Assembly (NCBI GenBank): GCA_040216765.1
Contig: JAVJON010000036.1
Span: 1 to 64,000 of the forward strand
Source: Marinibaculum sp040216765
GTDB lineage: Bacteria > Pseudomonadota > Alphaproteobacteria > Ferrovibrionales > Ferrovibrionaceae
Direction of reading: 5' to 3'
Length of the DNA stretch: 64,000 nucleotides
Part shown: positions 7,922-16,554 of the stretch, piece after piece
Layout: each line of letters starts with the position of its first letter
Position numbering within the stretch: position 1 is the stretch's first letter
The notes under the pieces: generated by a model
What the model was told of the DNA's origin: nothing
The model's database searches: none
What the model saw: the letters and a program-made list of their open reading frames with translations, nothing else
Made by a program: the position numbers and the translations under genes

Positions 7922-8527
7922 TCATTGCGTCATTTCGATCACGGTGTCGTTGCTGGTGCGAAGGATCCAGGACCCCGAGCGCATCTCGATCGCCGTAACG
8001 CGGGAATTGTCGGGAAGGATCGATCCGCGCTGGACCACCCAGAAACCGTTCGCGTCCTGGATCATCGCGCGCCCCTTGGCGACGTGGATCAGGGTGTAGG
8101 CGGGCTTGCGGGCCGGAAAGGGTTGCACGCTTCCGGTGGTTTCCGGCGCGACCCGGTCCGGCATGACCGTGCCGGTGGGGGCGAAATCCAGCGGCAGTTC
8201 AGCGATTTCCTCCCGCGTGAGGCGCTGCGGTGTCCAGTTGACCTGCGGCGTATAGAACGGGCCGGACAGGTCGGATTCGCCGGCGCTTCCGTCGAAATCG
8301 ACCACCCGCACACCGAATTGTTCCTGGTGGAAGAAAACGTACCAGGGAAAGGTGAAGCTCGCCGCGCCGATGCCAAGCCCGAGGCCGGCGAGGACGGCGT
8401 CGGCCAGGCTGTAGCGCCCCTTGCGCCTGGGCTGGCCGCGGACGGGCTTTGTGGTGGTCGGCATGCCGGCGAGCTCGGGTTCGTCCGTCCTGCCGCGTTT
8501 CCGACCGAAGATACGCCAGCTAGCCAT
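7922..8527 (-). CDS. uncharacterised flagellar-cluster membrane protein
   Basis: I do not recognise a named domain. The 201 residues have a basic N-terminus (KRGRTDEPEL, RGQPRRKGRY), one membrane helix at about 45-63 (AVLAGLGLGIGAASFTFPWYVFF), and a periplasmic part that ends with a folded-looking domain (about 143-201, HVAKGRAMIQDANGFWVVQRGSILPD). It overlaps fliI by eight bases and lies before flgB. Rhizobial clusters carry an unnamed reading frame at the same place. A bitopic protein here could help the stator, rod or export apparatus, but that is inference. Confidence 0.85.
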   Translation of the reverse strand: MASWRIFGRKRGRTDEPELAGMPTTTKPVRGQPRRKGRYSLADAVLAGLGLGIGAASFTFPWYVFFHQEQFGVRVVDFDGSAGESDLSGPFYTPQVNWTPQRLTREEIAELPLDFAPTGTVMPDRVAPETTGSVQPFPARKPAYTLIHVAKGRAMIQDANGFWVVQRGSILPDNSRVTAIEMRSGSWILRTSNDTVIEMTQ

Positions 8528-9971
8528 CCGCTGCCTCCAGAGCCTTGAGATGCCGCGCCAGTTCGGAGAATGGATCGGCGATCGCGCCGTCGTGCGGCGC
8601 TTGCATCAGCGCCTGATAGATCGCGGGAACCTGGCGCACCGCGTTGTCGAGTTCGCCGTCGCCGCCCGGTTTGTAGGCGCCGAGAATGCGGATGTCGCGC
8701 GTCTCCTCGAACCGGGAAATCATCGCCTTGAGGCGCGTGACAAGGGTGCGCTCTCCGTCGCTCCAGGCGCGGTTGGCGAGCCGCGATACCGACGCCAGCG
8801 GGTCGACGGCGGGATAGCGGCCCTGTTCGGCGATGGCGCGTTCGAGCACGACATGGCCGTCGAGGATGCCGCGGACCGAATCGGCCACCGGATCGTTGTG
8901 ATCGTCGCCGTCGACCAGAACCGAGATGATGGCTGTGATCGAGCCGGCACCTTCGCCGCCGGGACCGGCGCGCTCGAGCAGTTTCGGCAGGTCGGTGAAG
9001 ACGGAGGCCGGATAACCGCGCGCGACCGGTGGCTCGCCGGCGCCGATCGCGACCTCGCGCAGGGCGTGCGCGAACCGTGTTACGGAGTCCAGGATCAGCA
9101 GGACCTTGTCGCCGCGATCCCGGAAATATTCGGCCACCGACATGGCGGTGCCGGAGGCGCGCTTGCGCATCATCGCGCTTTCGTCGCTCGTGGCCACAAC
9201 CGCGACGGTCTTTTTCATACTTTCGGTGCCGATCGTGTCCTCGAGAAACTCGCGCACCTCGCGCCCGCGCTCGCCGACCAGGGCGATGACGACCGTATCG
9301 AAGGCCTGGGCGGCGGCCAACATGGCGAGCAGCGTCGACTTGCCGACGCCGGAGCCCGCGAACACGCCCATGCGCTGGCCGAAGCACAGCGGCGTGAAGA
9401 TGTCGATCACCTTGACGCCCGTACGGAAGGACGCGTCGACGCGCTGCCGCGACAGCGCCGGCGGCGTTACGGACATCGCGGGATTGCCTGTATCGGGCAC
9501 CAGCGGCGCGCCACCGTCGACGGGATGGCCGAGCGCGTCGACGACGCGCCCCTTCCACGAAACGTCCGGTCCGATGCGAAACCGGCCGCGCAGGAATACC
9601 GGGTCTGCAATGCCGGCGTCGAAGGTAGTGTCGAATGGCGCGACGAGGACGCTGTCGGCACTGATTTGCACGACTTCCCCGGCTTTCGGTCCATGGCGGC
9701 CGCGATGTTCGACGATGTCGCCCAGCCTCGCGGCGGTCGACAGCCCGCCGACCCTGTAATGGGTGGCGGAAACCTCCTGCACATGTCCGCCACGGCGTAT
9801 GAGCGCGTCATCCGCGACCAGGCCGCGATGGAGGCGCCCCAACGCCTCCAGCACGTCGAGCCCCCTGCCGCCGGCGTCCGGGGACAGTGCCGGCGCGGAC
9901 GCGGTCGCATATTCGTGCAACGGACCGGTCGGTTCCACCGCTCTAGCTGCCGAGCGCCTTGACAGCGCCAT
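8520..9971 (-). CDS. fliI: flagellar export ATPase FliI
   Basis: FliI is the ATPase of the flagellar export apparatus on the cytoplasmic side. The Walker A motif GVFAGSGVGKSTLL, the Walker B region KVLLILDSVTRFA and SDGERTLVTRLKAMISRFEETRDIRILGAYKPGGDGELD place it in the F1-beta-like family. From the ATG at 9971 the protein has 483 residues. This start overlaps flgF by 29 bases. A GTG at 9935 would avoid overlap, and a further ATG at 10010 would overlap more. FliH is not nearby. Confidence 0.95.
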   Translation of the reverse strand: MALSRRSAARAVEPTGPLHEYATASAPALSPDAGGRGLDVLEALGRLHRGLVADDALIRRGGHVQEVSATHYRVGGLSTAARLGDIVEHRGRHGPKAGEVVQISADSVLVAPFDTTFDAGIADPVFLRGRFRIGPDVSWKGRVVDALGHPVDGGAPLVPDTGNPAMSVTPPALSRQRVDASFRTGVKVIDIFTPLCFGQRMGVFAGSGVGKSTLLAMLAAAQAFDTVVIALVGERGREVREFLEDTIGTESMKKTVAVVATSDESAMMRKRASGTAMSVAEYFRDRGDKVLLILDSVTRFAHALREVAIGAGEPPVARGYPASVFTDLPKLLERAGPGGEGAGSITAIISVLVDGDDHNDPVADSVRGILDGHVVLERAIAEQGRYPAVDPLASVSRLANRAWSDGERTLVTRLKAMISRFEETRDIRILGAYKPGGDGELDNAVRQVPAIYQALMQAPHDGAIADPFSELARHLKALEAADG

Positions 9972-10662
9972 CGAGCGACTTGTCGCTTTCGCGGATCGCG
10001 GCGGCGGCATTCTCGAAGGCGCGCTGGACCATGATCAGCCGGGTCATTTCCTTGACCGGATTGACGTTGGATTCCTCGACGAAGCCCTGCAGCACGCCGA
10101 CCTCGAGACTATCGACCACGGCTTCGGGCGGACTGGCCGGAATAACGCCGGAATTGCCATAGCGTGCGAACTGTGCGCCCGGGGCGAAGGTGAACAGGCC
10201 TATCGCGCCGACCGGCTGCCCGTTCTGGCGCAGCATGCCGTCGCTGCCGGCCGTCGGCGCACCCGCGAACGGATCGAGCTGGATCGGCGCGCCGCCGGCG
10301 TCCAGCACCGGATAGCCTTCGGTCGAAACCAGTTCGCCGGTTTCCAGCATTGTGAAGCGGCCGTCGCGCGTCATCACCGGGCCGGCGGGCGTCTCGATGG
10401 CGAACCAGGCCTCGCCGCGTACCGCGAAATCGAGCGGATTGCCGGTCTGCTTGACCGGGCCCGACATTGTCGACAGAAAGGTCGAGCCGGGCGAGACATA
10501 GGCAACCGAATCCGAGCCGGATTGCGATACGATATCCTCGAATTTCACTTCCGTCGCCCGGAAGCCGACAGTGTTGGCATTGGCGACGTTGTCGGCGATC
10601 GTGCGCAGTCGCTTTTCGAGCGCGACCTGGGCGGAAAGGGCGACATAAAGACCGGTCTGCAC
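9943..10662 (-). CDS. flgF: flagellar rod protein FlgF
   Basis: FlgF is the proximal rod subunit related to FlgG. The 239 residues start MQTGLYVALSAQVALEKRLRTIADNVANANTVGFRATEVKFEDI, a variant of the rod signature. They end in VLQGFVEESNVNPVKEMTRLIMVQRAFENAAAAIRESDKSLDGAV. It lies ten bases after the DUF1217 gene and overlaps fliI. Confidence 0.95.
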   Translation of the reverse strand: MQTGLYVALSAQVALEKRLRTIADNVANANTVGFRATEVKFEDIVSQSGSDSVAYVSPGSTFLSTMSGPVKQTGNPLDFAVRGEAWFAIETPAGPVMTRDGRFTMLETGELVSTEGYPVLDAGGAPIQLDPFAGAPTAGSDGMLRQNGQPVGAIGLFTFAPGAQFARYGNSGVIPASPPEAVVDSLEVGVLQGFVEESNVNPVKEMTRLIMVQRAFENAAAAIRESDKSLDGAVKALGS

Positions 10663-10672
10663 GGGCGCGTCC

Positions 10673-11449
10673 TCAGAACTTCAGCTTCTGCATGGTCAAA
10701 AGCAGGTCGGTGGAAATCCCCAGTTCGGCCGGCTGGCCGAACAGGATGGCCGAATTGGGCAATGTGGCCGAGGTCGGGTTTGCGATCTCCCACATGCTCG
10801 TGAAGCGGCTCAGAAATTCCGAAAGGGCTTCGGGGTCCTTGAAATCCTCGATGTCGAGCGAACGCTCGAAAATCTCGACCTGCTTGTCGACGTCGAGAAG
10901 CGCGAAGGAATCGGGCAGGCTCAGCGAGGTGCGAACGACCTTGGCCAGCGCGCTGTCGGCGAGGATGGAATAGAAACTTTCGATATCGGGCGCCTTGCGC
11001 TCGAAATAGAGCGCCAGCCTGACCCCTTCGTTCTGGTCGCCGGCGTTTTCCTCCAGCGTCTGGCGCAGATAGCGGTCAACGGTGCCCTGTCGGGTGCGAT
11101 CGAAGATCGTGGTGTCTTCGCCGAAGCGGGCGAAGTTGAAGGTTTCGGCGAATTCGCGATAGCGCTGGTCGTTGAGCGAATTGGCGAAACTGTCGCTGTC
11201 GTCGATGCCGCCCTCCAGCACCTTGACCATGAACGCCTTCGCGTAAGCCATATCCTCCAGGCCGAAGGCTTTCATGGCGTAGCGGTAAAGGCGGTCGTTG
11301 CCCATGAAGTCCTCGACCGATTTCACCTTTTCGATGTTTTCCAGATAATAGTCGCTCTCGCGCTGAACCATCGGTTGCGTCTGGACCCGCTGGAGCGAAC
11401 GCTCCAGGTCGCGCGTAATCGCGTTGTAGCTGACAAATGTGCTGACCAA
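10673..11449 (-). CDS. DUF1217 family protein in flagellar cluster
   Basis: The 258-residue protein matches the pattern of the DUF1217 family, found in alphaproteobacterial flagellar regions. It is soluble-looking and largely helical, with no signal peptide or membrane segment. Recognisable blocks are YLENIEKVKSVEDFMGNDRLYRYAMKAFGLEDMAYAKAFM and YREFAETFNFARFGEDT. It heads the minus-strand transcription unit leading to flgF and fliI and is divergent from motA. Secretion through the flagellar gate would be compatible with the helical make-up but is not shown by the sequence. Confidence 0.85.
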   Translation of the reverse strand: MVSTFVSYNAITRDLERSLQRVQTQPMVQRESDYYLENIEKVKSVEDFMGNDRLYRYAMKAFGLEDMAYAKAFMVKVLEGGIDDSDSFANSLNDQRYREFAETFNFARFGEDTTIFDRTRQGTVDRYLRQTLEENAGDQNEGVRLALYFERKAPDIESFYSILADSALAKVVRTSLSLPDSFALLDVDKQVEIFERSLDIEDFKDPEALSEFLSRFTSMWEIANPTSATLPNSAILFGQPAELGISTDLLLTMQKLKF

Positions 11450-11596
11450 GCGGGTGCTCCGGTGCGGGTTCGACCTGTGTCACCCTAGGCGCGATTGCTT
11501 GCGTGAACCTTTCCGGCGCCGCGCTGCGTACGGTCAAGCCTCACACAAGCAAGCCGCGTTAGGTGAAGTCTTCAAGCGAATTGCGGAGGCGCCGCT

Positions 11597-12475
11597 TTGG
11601 GCATTCTCATCGGTCTGGTTGTCACGTTCGGCTGCGTTCTGGGTGGCTTCATGGCCATGGGGGGGCACATCGATGTGCTTATCCAGCCCTGGGAGTTCGT
11701 CATCATCGCCGGCGCCGCGCTCGGCATTTTCCTGATCGGCAATCCGATGTCGACGGTCAAGGACGCCGGCCGGGCGATCGTGGAGGCCTTCAAGCACGCC
11801 GTTCCCAACGAGAACGACTATCTGGAAACGCTCGGCGTGCTGCACAGCCTGATGCGCGAGCTCAAGTCCAAGTCGCGCAGCGAGGTCGAAGGCCATATCG
11901 ACAATCCCGAGGAATCGCCGATCTTCCAATCCTATCCGCTGGTACTGAAGAACAAGGACCTGACGCATTTCATCTGCGACTATTGCCGGTTGATCATCAT
12001 CGGCAATGCTCGTTCGCACGAGATCGAGGCGCTGATGGACGAGGAAATCCACACCATCCGCCACGACAAGCTGAAATCCTATCACGCGCTCGTGGCCATC
12101 GGCGACGGCCTGCCGGCGATCGGCATCGTGGCCGCCGTGCTCGGCGTCATCAAGGCGATGGGCGCGCTCGACGAATCGCCCGAAGTGCTGGGCGCGCTGA
12201 TCGGCGCCGCGCTGGTGGGAACGTTCCTGGGCATCTTCCTGTCCTACGGCGTGGTCGGGCCGATCGCGGCCAAGATCAAGGTCGTGCGCGAGAAGCGCAA
12301 CCGGCTCTACATCATCGTCAAACAGACGCTGCTGGCCTACATGAACGGCGCGCTGCCGCAGGTCGCGCTGGAGTTCGGCCGCAAGACGATCTCCTCCTAC
12401 GACCGGCCTTCGATCGACGCCGTCGAGGAGCAGACGCTGAACCCGGGTGGCGGCGAAGCGAAAAAGGCGGCCTGA
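11597..12475 (+). CDS. motA: flagellar stator protein MotA (rhizobial type)
   Basis: MotA forms the proton-channel ring of the stator and pushes on FliG. The 292 residues include four membrane segments (about 2-22, 30-50, 165-190 and 198-222) and the cytoplasmic loop with KSRSEVEGHIDNPEES. The conserved HALVAIGDGLPAIGIVAAVLGVIKAMG precedes the last two helices. The start is TTG at 11597, supported by GGAGG at 11585-11589. As in rhizobia, motA leads fliM-fliN-fliG and no motB follows; a separate motA-motB pair is at 39490-41213. Confidence 0.96.
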   Translation: MGILIGLVVTFGCVLGGFMAMGGHIDVLIQPWEFVIIAGAALGIFLIGNPMSTVKDAGRAIVEAFKHAVPNENDYLETLGVLHSLMRELKSKSRSEVEGHIDNPEESPIFQSYPLVLKNKDLTHFICDYCRLIIIGNARSHEIEALMDEEIHTIRHDKLKSYHALVAIGDGLPAIGIVAAVLGVIKAMGALDESPEVLGALIGAALVGTFLGIFLSYGVVGPIAAKIKVVREKRNRLYIIVKQTLLAYMNGALPQVALEFGRKTISSYDRPSIDAVEEQTLNPGGGEAKKAA

Positions 12476-12476
12476 C

Positions 12477-13412
12477 ATGGCGGATGGCGCCCCTATCCCC
12501 GAGCGTGGTGGAAGCGATATCCTCGAGCGCCTGCTTGGCGATACCGGGGAGCCGGACCTCATCATCGAGAGCGCGCGCAATCTGGGCGAGCGCACGCTGA
12601 AGCCGCTGCGCGCGGCAATGGGCGAGGGCATGAGCCATCCGGTCCCGATCGATCTGGGCGGGGCCGACACGGCGCGCATGAAGCAGGCGATCGGCGATGC
12701 GGGACCGCACGACGCCGTGGTGGTGGCGGCGTCGGCCAATTCGCCCGACGCCCTGGTCATCCGGGTCGACCCGATGGCGATCGCGGTACTTATCAACGCG
12801 CTGTTCGGCGCCGAGCCCGATGCCGAGCCGGAGGCGATCACCCGCGAACTGTCGCCGCTCGAGCGCGAGGTCGCGTGGCTCGCCGCCCAGCAGGTCGCAA
12901 CCGCCTTCAACGGCTTTGGCCAGCGGGCGCTGCAGGTTCGGTTCCCGCTGCCGCCGGTGCAGTCCGGCGAGGGGCTGGAAAAGATCGCACTGCGCGACGG
13001 ACCGGCGGTGAAGATCGAATTCCTCGTGGAGGCCGAGCCCGAACCCGGACGTATCGTGGTGGTCATGCCGCAACGCATCCTGTTGCGTCCGCGCGACGAA
13101 ACGGGGGCGGGCGATGCAGCCCCGTCCGGGGGGCGGGCCGACGACTGGTCGGCGCGTTTCAGCGAGGAGGTGATGCGTTCGAAGGTCAAGCTCCAGGCGA
13201 CGATGCCGCTCGCGCGCATGAGCCTGGGTGCGATTGCACGGCTGAAACAGGGCCAGACCATCGCGTTGGCGCCCGATGCGGCCGCGCAGGCCACGCTTGC
13301 AAGCAAGAACAAGACGCTGTTCGTTTGCGAGTTCGGCCGGCTTGGACAAAACTATACCGTACGAATCAAAAGCCCCTGGAATACCGAAGAGGAACTGATC
13401 GATGGGCTTTAA
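12477..13412 (+). CDS. fliM: flagellar switch protein FliM
   Basis: FliM is the C-ring protein that receives the CheY signal. The 311-residue protein starts at the ATG one base after the motA stop. The N-terminal SDILERLLG weakly resembles the CheY-binding motif. The middle domain holds REVAWLAAQQVATAFNGFG, and the C-terminus holds the SpoA-like domain (KVKLQATMPLARMSLGAIARLKQGQTIAL). It is divergent, as rhizobial FliM proteins are. Confidence 0.9.
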   Translation: MADGAPIPERGGSDILERLLGDTGEPDLIIESARNLGERTLKPLRAAMGEGMSHPVPIDLGGADTARMKQAIGDAGPHDAVVVAASANSPDALVIRVDPMAIAVLINALFGAEPDAEPEAITRELSPLEREVAWLAAQQVATAFNGFGQRALQVRFPLPPVQSGEGLEKIALRDGPAVKIEFLVEAEPEPGRIVVVMPQRILLRPRDETGAGDAAPSGGRADDWSARFSEEVMRSKVKLQATMPLARMSLGAIARLKQGQTIALAPDAAAQATLASKNKTLFVCEFGRLGQNYTVRIKSPWNTEEELIDGL

Positions 13413-13463
13413 CCTGCCTGACCTGACCCGGCCCGTCAGGGTCGCGGGACCGGGAGCTGGACG

Positions 13464-13907
13464 ATGAGCCAGGTCAACGCTCCGGCCGGGACCGGAGACG
13501 AAGAAGAGGAATTGAACCGGGCAATCGACGAGTTGCGCGGCGTCCTGCACGAAGGCGAAGGCGCCGCGGACGCGCCCGCCGACGCGGCGGGTCTCGCGGC
13601 CGGGGGGCGGTCGGCGCCGGACTATGCGCCCGGTGAGATGGGCGGCGACGACGCTGGTTCCGGCGTCATCATGGGCATCCCGGTCGACGTGCAGATCGTC
13701 CTGGGCAGCACCGAGATGCAGGTCTCGCAACTGATGTCGCTGCGCAAGGGTGCGACCGTCGCCCTCGACCGTCGGATCGGCGAGCCGGTCGACGTGGTCG
13801 TCAACGGCCGCAGGATCGCGCGCGGCGAGATCACCGTGCTGGAGAGCGATTCGTCCCGTTTCGGCATCCGGCTGACGGAAATCATCAGCAACTCGAAAGT
13901 TTCCTGA
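13464..13907 (+). CDS. fliN: flagellar switch protein FliN
   Basis: FliN forms the lower C ring. The 147 residues have an acidic, Ala/Gly-rich N-terminal half and a clear SpoA domain from about residue 70 (GIPVDVQIVLGSTEMQVSQLMSLRKGATVALDRRIGEPVDVVVNGRRIARGEITVLE). It follows fliM by 51 bases and precedes fliG by seven. Confidence 0.96.
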   Translation: MSQVNAPAGTGDEEEELNRAIDELRGVLHEGEGAADAPADAAGLAAGGRSAPDYAPGEMGGDDAGSGVIMGIPVDVQIVLGSTEMQVSQLMSLRKGATVALDRRIGEPVDVVVNGRRIARGEITVLESDSSRFGIRLTEIISNSKVS

Positions 13908-13914
13908 CCGCTCC

Positions 13915-14958
13915 ATGGATTTCGACGCGCACACATCGACCACGTCGCAGGGGATCACGGCCGAAAGCCTGACGCGGGCGCAAAAGGCGGCGGCGATCCT
14001 GGTGGCGATGGGCAAGCCCGCGGCCGGCCGGCTCTTGAAGTTCTTCAGCCACGAGGAGCTGAAGTCGCTGATCGAGGCCGCGCGGATGCTCAAGACGATC
14101 CCGCAGGGCGAACTGGAAAAGATCATCGCCGAGTTCGAGGACGAGTTCGCCGAGGGGGCGGGGCTGATGGATTCGGCCGCCACGATGGACAAGATCCTGA
14201 GCGAGTCGCTCTCGCCCGAGGAAGTCAACGCGATCATGAACCACGGCACGGAAACGGGTGGCGAGGCGCCGTTGGCGGTGTGGCCGCAGATCGAAAAGCT
14301 CGAACCCGAACGCGTCGGCGCCTTTCTGGCCGGTGAACATCCGCAGACGGCGGCGCTGGTGCTGACGAAACTGTCCTCAACGGCCACGGCCAACGTCCTC
14401 TTGGCCATGCCCAAGCAACAGCGCGGCGAGGTCGCCAAGCGCATGGTCACCATGGGCAACGTCAAGCCCGGCGCATTGCGGATCGTGGAAAACCAGTTGC
14501 GGTCCACGCTTCTCGGCGACAGCGCGAAAAAGTCGTCGAGCGAAGGCCAGGCGCGGGTGGCCACGGTTCTCAACGAGTTGGAAAAAGCGCAACTCGACGA
14601 GATCCTGTCGGACATGGAAACGGCCGGTTCGCAGGACGTGCATGCCATTCGCTCGCAGCTGTTCTCGTTCGAGGATCTGCCGCTGCTCAGTCAGAAGGCG
14701 CGGCTTGCGCTTTTCGACGGCCTGTCCACGGAGATCGTCACTCTGGCGCTTCGCAACGCGAGCAAGGAACTGACGGAAGTGGTGTTGTCGGCGCTCGGCG
14801 TGCGCTCGCGCCGCATGATCGAGGCCGAGCTGTCGATGGAGATCGACGGTCTTCCGGCGGCGGAGATCGCGAAGGCCCGCCGAGCGATCGCCACCACCGC
14901 CATCCGCCTGTCCAAGGACGGCAAGATCGAGCTGCCGTCCACCCAGGCTGCCGCTTAG
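13915..14958 (+). CDS. fliG: flagellar motor switch protein FliG
   Basis: FliG couples the C ring to the stator and the MS ring. The 347 residues show the N-terminal domain (LTRAQKAAAILVAMGKPAAGRLLKFFSHEELKSLIEAA), the middle domain (EHPQTAALVLTKLSSTATANVLLAMP) and the C-terminal torque domain. The latter carries charged residues in the helix around LFDGLSTEIVTLALRNASKELTEVVLSALGVRSRRMIEAEL. The order fliM-fliN-fliG is the rhizobial one. Confidence 0.97.
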   Translation: MDFDAHTSTTSQGITAESLTRAQKAAAILVAMGKPAAGRLLKFFSHEELKSLIEAARMLKTIPQGELEKIIAEFEDEFAEGAGLMDSAATMDKILSESLSPEEVNAIMNHGTETGGEAPLAVWPQIEKLEPERVGAFLAGEHPQTAALVLTKLSSTATANVLLAMPKQQRGEVAKRMVTMGNVKPGALRIVENQLRSTLLGDSAKKSSSEGQARVATVLNELEKAQLDEILSDMETAGSQDVHAIRSQLFSFEDLPLLSQKARLALFDGLSTEIVTLALRNASKELTEVVLSALGVRSRRMIEAELSMEIDGLPAAEIAKARRAIATTAIRLSKDGKIELPSTQAAA

Positions 14959-15017
14959 CCAACGCCTTGCGGCGCTCGCCCACGCGGCGGCCCTGGCGAT
15001 GAAAGGACGGCTCCTTC

Positions 15018-16109
15018 ATGGCCGAAGACCAGGACAAGGACAGCAAAACCGAGCCGGCCACGGAAAAGAAAATCCGTGACAGCATCGAAAAGGGCAATCA
15101 GCCGTTTTCGCGCGAGACGCCAATCCTGGCCTCCTTCGCCGCCATCGCCATCTTCCTGCTGTTCTTCGCCTACGACACCAGCATCCGGCTGGCCGGTTTC
15201 CTGTCGACGTTTCTCGAACGGCCGGAGGAATGGCGACTGGAAACCGAGCTCGACGCGATCTCGCTCTACCAGACCGTCTTCATCGAGATCGCGCGCGCCA
15301 TCATGGTGGTGATGTTCCTGCTGGTGGCGGCCGGGCTTGCGGCGTCGGTGTTCCAGAACCTGCCGCGTTTCGTCGGTAATCGCGTGATGCCGAAACTCTC
15401 CCGCATATCGCTGATCGGCGGCTGGAAGCGCGTTTTCGGGGTCAAGGGTTTCGTGGAGTTTCTGAAGTCCCTCGGCAAAGTGCTGTTTGCGATGGTGTTC
15501 TTGTATTTCGTCATGCACGACGTCGATGTGCGTCTGCTGCAGGGCATGGTCACCCATCCGCTGGGTTTCGGTAGCGTGATCCGCGACATGGCCGTCGAGC
15601 TGGTGGTGACGATCACCATCGTCATGGTCCTGATCGCCGCGGCCGACCTCTTGTGGTCGCGCTATCACTGGCTCGAGGAACTGCGCATGACCAAGCAGGA
15701 GGTCAAGGACGAGGTCAAGCAGGCCGAGGGCGATCCGATCCTGAAATCGCGGATGCGCTCGCTCGCCCGCGACCGTGCGCGTCAGCGCATGATGGCGGCG
15801 GTCCCGCGCGCGACGCTGGTGGTCGCCAACCCGACCCACTACGCCGTGGCGCTGCGCTACGTGCGCGAGGAAAGCGCGGCGCCGGTGGTTGTGGCCAAGG
15901 GCCAGGATCTGATTGCGCTCAAGATCCGCGAGATCGCGGAAGAGCACAATGTGCCGGTTTTCGAGGACGTGGCGCTCGCCCGTTCCATCTTCAAACAAGT
16001 TTCGGTCGATAGCATGATTCCGCCTCACTTCTACGAGGCGGTCGCGGAACTGGTCCGCATCATTCACAGCAGCCGCAACGGCGCGAAGACAGGCAAGTCG
16101 CATTCATGA
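15018..16109 (+). CDS. flhB: flagellar export protein FlhB
   Basis: FlhB is the export gate component that switches substrate specificity. The 363 residues have the hydrophilic start TEPATEKKIRDSIEKGNQPFSRE, four membrane helices (about 30-50, 90-115, 140-165 and 185-210) and the cytoplasmic domain. The self-cleavage motif NPTH begins at Asn271. It starts 59 bases after fliG. The end overlaps the next gene by four bases. Confidence 0.97.
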   Translation: MAEDQDKDSKTEPATEKKIRDSIEKGNQPFSRETPILASFAAIAIFLLFFAYDTSIRLAGFLSTFLERPEEWRLETELDAISLYQTVFIEIARAIMVVMFLLVAAGLAASVFQNLPRFVGNRVMPKLSRISLIGGWKRVFGVKGFVEFLKSLGKVLFAMVFLYFVMHDVDVRLLQGMVTHPLGFGSVIRDMAVELVVTITIVMVLIAAADLLWSRYHWLEELRMTKQEVKDEVKQAEGDPILKSRMRSLARDRARQRMMAAVPRATLVVANPTHYAVALRYVREESAAPVVVAKGQDLIALKIREIAEEHNVPVFEDVALARSIFKQVSVDSMIPPHFYEAVAELVRIIHSSRNGAKTGKSHS

Positions 16110-16540
16110 ATCGCCAGCCGCACACTTCTGCACGCGAAATCATCGTAGCCGATGCGATCCGTGAGGTCGTATCGGAACTGCGCCTGATCGATGTCGCCGA
16201 TTACGTGGCTTATATCCGGCTGGAATATTTCGCCAATCTGGCCGATATCGTGGAATCGGCGGCCGAACTCTATTTCATGCCCGATACGCTGCGTTTCGGC
16301 CATGGCGGCGATGTCGATCTCGGCTGGTCGGGCGAGCCGACCGTCAATCTCGACCTGCAATTGCGGCCGAAAGGGGCGACGGTCTATTTCACGCTCAACA
16401 TGACCGCGCTCAAGGCCGGGGTCGAGATCGGCTACGTCGCACTCGACGATCCTTCGCCCGATCCGATGGAAAACACCCGGTTTCTGGCCAACGCTCTGGA
16501 TGCGTCCAAGATCCGCCGCACGGCCCCGCTCAACATCTGA
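16106..16540 (+). CDS. conserved hypothetical protein after flhB
   Basis: I do not recognise a named family. The 144 residues look soluble, acidic and of mixed helix and strand (EIIVADAIREVVSELRLIDVADYVAYIRLEYFANLADIVESAAELYF, then a strand-rich half with TVNLDLQLRPKGATVYFTLNM). There is no signal peptide or membrane segment. The ATGA overlap with flhB and the end of the plus-strand run point to a role in the flagellar regulon, but the sequence shows no function. Confidence 0.85.
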   Translation: MNRQPHTSAREIIVADAIREVVSELRLIDVADYVAYIRLEYFANLADIVESAAELYFMPDTLRFGHGGDVDLGWSGEPTVNLDLQLRPKGATVYFTLNMTALKAGVEIGYVALDDPSPDPMENTRFLANALDASKIRRTAPLNI

Positions 16541-16554
16541 GCGGGTATTGCGAG

